11,194 nt of DNA, from contig CANHBE010000062.1 of the NCBI GenBank assembly GCA_947458575.1, positions 1 through 11,194 of the forward strand. Direction: 5' to 3'. The position numbers and the translations under genes were made by a program. The DNA comes from Flavobacteriaceae bacterium (GTDB lineage Bacteria; Bacteroidota; Bacteroidia; Flavobacteriales; Flavobacteriaceae). This document shows, in pieces, positions 6,879 to 11,194 of this stretch. Positions within the stretch are counted from its first letter, which is position 1. The number at the start of each line of letters is the position of its first letter. The notes beneath the pieces were generated by a model that was given only the letters and a program-made list of their open reading frames with translations, was not told the origin of the DNA and did not search any database.

Positions 6879-7493
6879 ATGCACATAGCAGTAGCAGGAA
6901 ATATAGGAGCAGGAAAAACGACCCTAACACGCTTGTTAGCGAAACATTTTAAGTGGGAACCTCATTTTGAAGATGTAGTAGACAACCCTTATTTGGATGA
7001 TTTTTACCATCAGATGGAGAGATGGTCTTTCAATTTGCAAATCTATTTCCTCAACAGTCGTTTTCGTCAAATTCTACAAATCAGACAAAGTGGTAAAAAG
7101 ATCATCCAGGATCGGACGATTTACGAGGATGCGCACATTTTTGCACCGAATTTGCATGCCATGGGACTCATGACTAATCGTGATTTTGAGAACTATAAGT
7201 CATTATTCGAACTGATGGAAACTTTGGTAGAAGCTCCCGATATGCTGATCTACCTGCGAAGCTCAATCCCTAACTTGGTCTCTCAAATTCACAAAAGAGG
7301 TCGCGAATATGAGAACTCAATTTCTATTGATTACCTGAGCAGACTTAATGAACGTTATGAGGCATGGATTCACACATACACTAAAGGGAAATTGCTGATT
7401 ATTGATGTTGACAACATCGATTTTGTCAATAATCCGGAAGATCTTGGGATGATTTTAGATAAGATTAATGCGGAATTGAATGGCTTGTTTTAA
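6879..7493 (+). CDS. Deoxynucleoside kinase (dAK/dGK family)
   Basis: This 204-residue cytoplasmic enzyme transfers phosphate from a nucleoside triphosphate to a deoxynucleoside for dNTP salvage. Visible are the P-loop GNIGAGKTT (7-15), EDVVDNPYL (31-39) where the family has its catalytic acid and substrate contacts, the DRTIYEDAHIF motif at 78-88 (Asp78-Arg79, equivalent to the D/ERS motif), and the Arg-rich lid KRGREYENS (139-147). The length is normal for bacterial deoxyadenosine/deoxyguanosine kinases. Substrate choice between dA, dG and others cannot be settled from sequence alone. The start ATG lies 2 bp after the stop of the upstream exported-protein gene, so translation may be coupled. 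Its 3' end faces the DinB-like gene with only 10 bp between, and I see no terminator there. Confidence 0.93.
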   Translation: MHIAVAGNIGAGKTTLTRLLAKHFKWEPHFEDVVDNPYLDDFYHQMERWSFNLQIYFLNSRFRQILQIRQSGKKIIQDRTIYEDAHIFAPNLHAMGLMTNRDFENYKSLFELMETLVEAPDMLIYLRSSIPNLVSQIHKRGREYENSISIDYLSRLNERYEAWIHTYTKGKLLIIDVDNIDFVNNPEDLGMILDKINAELNGLF

Positions 7494-7503
7494 ACGCCAC
7501 TGT

Positions 7504-7992
7504 TTACAGCACCTCTAATTTTCGGAGATATTTTTCTATTTGGCGACGGTTACTGACAACGTGCATTACGGCGTGTTCCATTATTTCTTCGATATCATAG
7601 ATTTTTCCCCAACTCGTCTTGATTTTCTTGTCATCATTGAGTTCCTCTAACTCGTCATCGTAGATATGCTCAAAGGTTTGGTCAGTGTAGTTAATTAAAG
7701 CATCTAGATCTTTGTAGTACTCACCAGAGCTCATTTTAATCATTCTTCCTGGTCGGTTGTCCGGAATTCTTTTCAGTTTTCGAATATATCCGGCATATGA
7801 ATAACCTGAACTTACAACGTGAGTTAAAATTGTTTGAATAGACTGACAATTAAGATCTTGAGTATTTGAGTCAACTATAGTTGTTAAATTTGCATAAGAC
7901 ATGTCTTGCGCAACCTGCTGTAGTGCTACAAGTACATTTCTGTAATCAGAGACTAATGCTTCAACATCTTTTCGATTGCCACTTTTTGTCAT
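7504..7992 (-). CDS. DinB-like four-helix metal-binding protein
   Basis: This 162-residue protein has the look of the DinB/YfiT superfamily: a helical bundle with three metal-binding histidines, here His58 (in QTILTHVVSSG), His140 and His144 (in IMEHAVMHVVSNRRQIEKYL). Members are thiol transferases or metal-dependent proteins of often unknown substrate; none can be assigned here. I chose the ATG at 7992 because it is preceded by a good Shine-Dalgarno, AAGGAAAGG (8007-7999), six bases upstream. The longest open frame starts 38 codons earlier (8106), inside the hppA terminator, and is not credible. It is convergent with the kinase gene and lies downstream of hppA, separated from it by a terminator. 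Confidence 0.82.
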   Translation of the reverse strand: MTKSGNRKDVEALVSDYRNVLVALQQVAQDMSYANLTTIVDSNTQDLNCQSIQTILTHVVSSGYSYAGYIRKLKRIPDNRPGRMIKMSSGEYYKDLDALINYTDQTFEHIYDDELEELNDDKKIKTSWGKIYDIEEIMEHAVMHVVSNRRQIEKYLRKLEVL

Positions 7993-7998
7993 TTTCAA

Positions 7999-8007
7999 CC
8001 TTTCCTT
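7999..8007 (-). promoter_or_regulatory. Ribosome binding site of the DinB-like gene
   Basis: AAGGAAAGG on the minus strand, six bases before the ATG at 7992. It is unusually strong for Bacteroidota and decides the start over the upstream in-frame ATG at 8106. Confidence 0.7.
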
Positions 8008-8089
8008 GTAACTTTTTCGGTGGCTAATATAATAATAAATCAATGTCGCTTTCACCTCTGAAAAATAAAATATCAACAGAGTAATACGC

Positions 8090-8115
8090 AAAAAAAAGCC
8101 CCGCAATGCGGGGCT
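8090..8115 (-). terminator. Intrinsic terminator of hppA
   Basis: On the minus strand AGCCCCGC (8115-8108) pairs with GCGGGGCT (8104-8097) around a 3-nt loop and is followed by about eight Ts (8097-8090). It lies about 20 bp after the hppA stop codon. Confidence 0.93.
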
Positions 8116-8135
8116 AGATATTGTTATCAGAGCGA

Positions 8136-10706
8136 TTATTTCACGGCGTCAACTTTTGCCTTGACTTCAGCTTCTGTTCCTTCGAACGTTTGCGTCGCTG
8201 ATGTTCCATTGACTGTGGTAGTAACCGTAGCTTTTGCTTTTCCATCTTTGTTGATGATTTCAACGCGCACATTTTTGTCTGCCCCGGTCATTGCAGCATC
8301 TTTCTTTTCACAACATTCTTTTTTAGCGGGAGCTACAAATTTTCCATCCGCATCATAGTGTGACAAGCACATTTCTTTCTGTTCCGGCGAACAACCTAAA
8401 CTATCACACATTGCTGCACATTCCTCTTTAGTCATTTCAGCACATTTGCTCATATCGCATCCACCCATCATTACGCTGTCACATTCCATTTTCATTTCCA
8501 TCTTGATCATTTTCGTGGACGCATCATGGCTTCCATTTCCTAAGATTGGAGCAATTACTAACCCAATCAAACAAGTTAATTTGATTAAGATATTCATCGA
8601 TGGTCCAGAAGTATCTTTAAATGGATCACCAACAGTATCTCCGGTTACAGCCGCTTTGTGCGCATCTGAACCTTTGTAAGTCATTTCACCATTGATCATC
8701 ACTCCGGCTTCAAAAGATTTTTTAGCATTATCCCACGCACCACCGGCATTATTTTGAAACACTGCCCAAAGTACACCAGAAACGGTCACCCCTGCCATAT
8801 ATCCTCCGAGCATTTCTGCAATGAGTTGATTGTTATCACCGTAAACCAATTTACCCAACAATACGATAGCGATTGGGAAACCGATTGTCATAATTCCAGG
8901 CAACATCATTTCACGTAGTGCCGCTTTGGTCGAAATCTCAACACATTTGCCGTATTCTGGTTTTCCGGTTCCTTCCATAATTCCGGAAATTTCTTTGAAT
9001 TGGCGACGCACTTCATAAACCATGTCCATTGCAGCTCTTCCAACAGAATTCATTGCAAGAGCAGAGAAAACAACCGGGATCATACCTCCAACAAAAAGCA
9101 TTGCCAACACAGGCGCTTTAAAAATATTGATTCCATCAATTCCTGTAAAGGTTACATATGCTGCGAACAATGCTAGAGAAGTCAAAGCTGCAGAAGCAAT
9201 TGCGAATCCTTTTCCTGTTGCCGCTGTAGTATTTCCTACAGAGTCCAAAATATCTGTACGTGTTCGAACTTCTTTCGGTAATTCGCTCATCTCAGCAATT
9301 CCACCTGCGTTGTCAGAAATTGGTCCAAACGCATCAATGGCTAATTGCATTGCTGTTGTAGCCATCATAGCTGAAGCTGCTAAAGCGACACCATAAAATC
9401 CTGCTAAAGCATATGAAGCCCAAATAGCACCGGCAAACAAAAGGACAGTTGGAAAAGTAGAAATCATACCAGTTGCTAATCCAGCGATTACATTTGTTCC
9501 CGCACCAGTTGATGACTTTTGAACAATTGCCAAAACCGGCTTAGTACCTAGACCTGTATAATATTCTGTAACAGATGAAATAGCACCACCAACGATCAGT
9601 CCGATGATAGTAGCGTAGAATACTCTCATAGATGAGATATCTTGTAATCCTTCTCCGTAAAACTCCATTTTCATAGTAGCCGGTAGCATATATTGCACTA
9701 AGAAGAAACAAGCAATTGCTGTAAGGATGATTGAAACCCAGTTTCCGATATTAAGCGCTTTTTGAACTTGTGCTTCTTTTGCGCTATCATCTGATATTTT
9801 CACTAACATGGTTCCGATGATTGAAAATAAGATTCCAAATCCTGCGATTGCCATTGGCAACAAGATTGGACCTACTCCACCAAATGCATCTTGAATACTT
9901 CCACCCATGTCTTTGATCACGTAATTTCCTAAAACCATAGCTGCCAATACCGTTGCCACATATGACCCGAATAAATCAGCTCCCATACCAGCGACATCAC
10001 CCACATTGTCTCCAACATTATCGGCGATGGTAGCAGGATTACGTGGGTCGTCTTCAGGAATCCCTGCCTCTACTTTACCTACTAAATCTGCACCTACGTC
10101 AGCGGCTTTGGTATAAATTCCACCACCTACTCTAGCGAACAAAGCAATTGATTCCGCTCCAAGAGAAAAACCCGCCAAAGTTTCTAAAACGATGGTCATA
10201 TCTTCTGTGGTCGTCCATGCGCCACCCATGAATATATTAAAAAATACAATGAAGAATCCTGTTAGACCTAAAACAGCTAAACCGGCTACACCAAGCCCCA
10301 TTACCGTTCCTCCACCGAAAGAAACTTTCAAGGCTTGAGGCAAGCTTGTTCGGGCCGCTTGTGTTGTACGAACATTGGTTTTGGTTGCGATTTTCATCCC
10401 CATATTTCCTGCTAACGCCGAAAAGAAAGCTCCGAAAACAAAAGCAATCACAATAAGTAAGTGCGTTTTCACTCCGGGCAAGAAAGTGATTCCGGCCAAT
10501 ACTGCACTCGCAATTACCACAAAAATGGCAAGCAATCTGTACTCAGCTTTCAAAAACGCCAATGCACCTTCATAGATATAATCTGAAATCTCTTTCATCT
10601 TACCGTCTCCGGCATCTTGTTTCAATACCCAAGCTCTTTTCATTGCCATAAAAAGCAATCCAATTAATGCCATGATTATCGGCACATAAATCATCATTGA
10701 TTCCAT
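8136..10706 (-). CDS. hppA: Membrane ion-pumping pyrophosphatase with Cys-rich tail
   Basis: This inner-membrane enzyme hydrolyses pyrophosphate and pumps H+ or Na+; the family has 16 membrane helices. Of 856 residues, 1-722 are the conserved core. Motifs are [11 protein letters not shown] (203-213), [20 protein letters not shown] (218-237), [16 protein letters not shown] (458-473) and [15 protein letters not shown] (689-703). [10 protein letters not shown] (491-500) has Ala495 and Gly498, the K+-dependent pattern. The pump-specificity glutamate usually in ADL(Y/F)ESYV is Gly247 here, while Glu185 appears in SLGAES; I recall this from the flavobacterial H+-pumping type, so proton pumping is inferred. 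Residues 723-856 are an added tail, probably periplasmic, with nine cysteines and a final 45-residue beta-rich segment. The ATG at 10706 was chosen; the in-frame ATG at 10769 lies in the promoter. It is monocistronic. Confidence 0.96.
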   Translation of the reverse strand: MESMMIYVPIIMALIGLLFMAMKRAWVLKQDAGDGKMKEISDYIYEGALAFLKAEYRLLAIFVVIASAVLAGITFLPGVKTHLLIVIAFVFGAFFSALAGNMGMKIATKTNVRTTQAARTSLPQALKVSFGGGTVMGLGVAGLAVLGLTGFFIVFFNIFMGGAWTTTEDMTIVLETLAGFSLGAESIALFARVGGGIYTKAADVGADLVGKVEAGIPEDDPRNPATIADNVGDNVGDVAGMGADLFGSYVATVLAAMVLGNYVIKDMGGSIQDAFGGVGPILLPMAIAGFGILFSIIGTMLVKISDDSAKEAQVQKALNIGNWVSIILTAIACFFLVQYMLPATMKMEFYGEGLQDISSMRVFYATIIGLIVGGAISSVTEYYTGLGTKPVLAIVQKSSTGAGTNVIAGLATGMISTFPTVLLFAGAIWASYALAGFYGVALAASAMMATTAMQLAIDAFGPISDNAGGIAEMSELPKEVRTRTDILDSVGNTTAATGKGFAIASAALTSLALFAAYVTFTGIDGINIFKAPVLAMLFVGGMIPVVFSALAMNSVGRAAMDMVYEVRRQFKEISGIMEGTGKPEYGKCVEISTKAALREMMLPGIMTIGFPIAIVLLGKLVYGDNNQLIAEMLGGYMAGVTVSGVLWAVFQNNAGGAWDNAKKSFEAGVMINGEMTYKGSDAHKAAVTGDTVGDPFKDTSGPSMNILIKLTCLIGLVIAPILGNGSHDASTKMIKMEMKMECDSVMMGGCDMSKCAEMTKEECAAMCDSLGCSPEQKEMCLSHYDADGKFVAPAKKECCEKKDAAMTGADKNVRVEIINKDGKAKATVTTTVNGTSATQTFEGTEAEVKAKVDAVK

Positions 10707-10739
10707 AAATATAATTTTTGTTATAAATTTTATCGCGTG

Positions 10740-10769
10740 CAAAAGTAACAAAACATTAACAAAAAACAA
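10740..10769 (-). promoter_or_regulatory. hppA promoter
   Basis: The minus strand has TTG (10769-10767), a 19-bp spacer and TACTTTTG (10747-10740), an exact TAnnTTTG -7 element. It sits 33 bp upstream of the ATG at 10706, in the gap between the glycosylase gene and hppA. Confidence 0.8.
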
Positions 10770-10804
10770 GTGTATCAGTTGATTATTGTCTTTGCTTTGC
10801 GAAT

Positions 10805-11194
10805 CTACTCGTAGTTGTATGAAATCTCACGATTTCTTTTCTTGAGATAGTGATGCCACAGCAGAAAAGTGGCGTAGGAGCGAAATGGTTTCCAATTTTC
10901 CGAATACAACAAAATTTCCTCCTTTGTTTGAATTTTGAACAATTCTCGTGCGGTATTCAATAAAGCAATATCGCCAATTGGCAGTATATCTGGAGATTTG
11001 AGTGCAAACATCAAATAGACATCAATTGTCCAATGTCCGATACCCTTAATTTTCAACAATTGACTGCGAACAAGGTCGGGGTCTGTCGCTAATAAATTTG
11101 TAAAATCAAGTTCATTGCAAAGAACCGTTTTTGACAATCCTTTGATATATAATGTCTTTTGCCTGCTAATTCCAGCTTCACGAAACGCTTCATC
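10805..11194 (-). CDS. AlkA-type DNA-3-methyladenine glycosylase (partial)
   Basis: This is the C-terminal 129 residues of a helix-hairpin-helix (HhH-GPD) base-excision glycosylase, an enzyme that removes alkylated bases from DNA. The frame is open to the right edge, so the N-terminus and start are missing; the visible part begins DEAFREAGISRQKTLY, the usual segment before the hairpin. The HhH motif LLKIKGIGHWTIDVYL is at visible residues 46-61, and PIGD (72-75) supplies the catalytic aspartate. WKPFRSYATFLLWHHY near 101-116 is the conserved C-terminal helix. A TTG at 11137 might be taken as a start, but the homologous sequence clearly continues upstream of it. It is read toward hppA on the same strand, but hppA has its own promoter. 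Confidence 0.92.
   Translation of the reverse strand, partial: DEAFREAGISRQKTLYIKGLSKTVLCNELDFTNLLATDPDLVRSQLLKIKGIGHWTIDVYLMFALKSPDILPIGDIALLNTARELFKIQTKEEILLYSENWKPFRSYATFLLWHHYLKKRNREISYNYE

Noticed and set aside
7993..8106. 38-residue N-terminal extension of the DinB-like protein
   Set aside because: It starts in the hppA terminator stem; the internal ATG at 7992 has a good Shine-Dalgarno and begins the domain.
10707..10769. 21-residue N-terminal extension of HppA
   Set aside because: It overlaps the promoter, including the -7 element, so it would not be transcribed.
11138..11194. TTG at 11137 as the start of a 110-residue glycosylase
   Set aside because: The frame continues to the edge with family-like residues (FREAGISRQKTLYIK), so the gene is cut by the window end.

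Overview
The window comes from a low-GC member of the Bacteroidota, most likely a flavobacterium-like organism. The evidence is a secreted protein with a type IX secretion (T9SS) C-terminal sorting domain, promoters matching the Bacteroidota TTG / TAnnTTTG pattern, a methionine synthase split into two genes as is usual in this phylum, and a K+-dependent membrane pyrophosphatase of flavobacterial type. Assignment below phylum is inference.

Left part (1-3406, minus strand): a methionine unit. A SAM-I (S-box) riboswitch aptamer (3305-3406) heads a long leader that also holds a large hairpin-forming repeat (3140-3236). The leader is followed by the homocysteine-binding half of methionine synthase (2048-3058). 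After 70 bp comes the pterin/cobalamin/activation half (1-1977), which runs off the left edge.

Middle (3520-4699): a secreted T9SS cargo protein (3574-4455, minus) with its own promoter and terminator. Divergent from it is a promoter followed at once by a SAM-II type riboswitch (4559-4632) that controls metK (4700-5950, plus; own terminator). The two enzymes of the methionine/SAM cycle therefore flank one small secreted-protein gene, and each is preceded by a different structural class of SAM-sensing RNA. I consider this pairing the most interesting system in the window. The riboswitch sequences also produce protein-like open frames that should not be annotated as genes.

Right part: a two-gene plus-strand unit, a secreted protein of unknown function (6100-6876) and a deoxynucleoside kinase (6879-7493), converges on a minus-strand DinB-like protein (7504-7992). 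Next is a large minus-strand ion-pumping membrane pyrophosphatase, hppA (8136-10706), with a clear promoter and terminator and an unusual Cys/Met-rich C-terminal tail. The window ends in the 3' part of an AlkA-type DNA glycosylase gene (10805 to the right edge, minus).

There are no tRNA or rRNA genes, CRISPR arrays, insertion sequences or phage genes. The only stretch over 300 bases without a gene is 3059-3573, which holds the metH promoter, riboswitch, repeat and a terminator.
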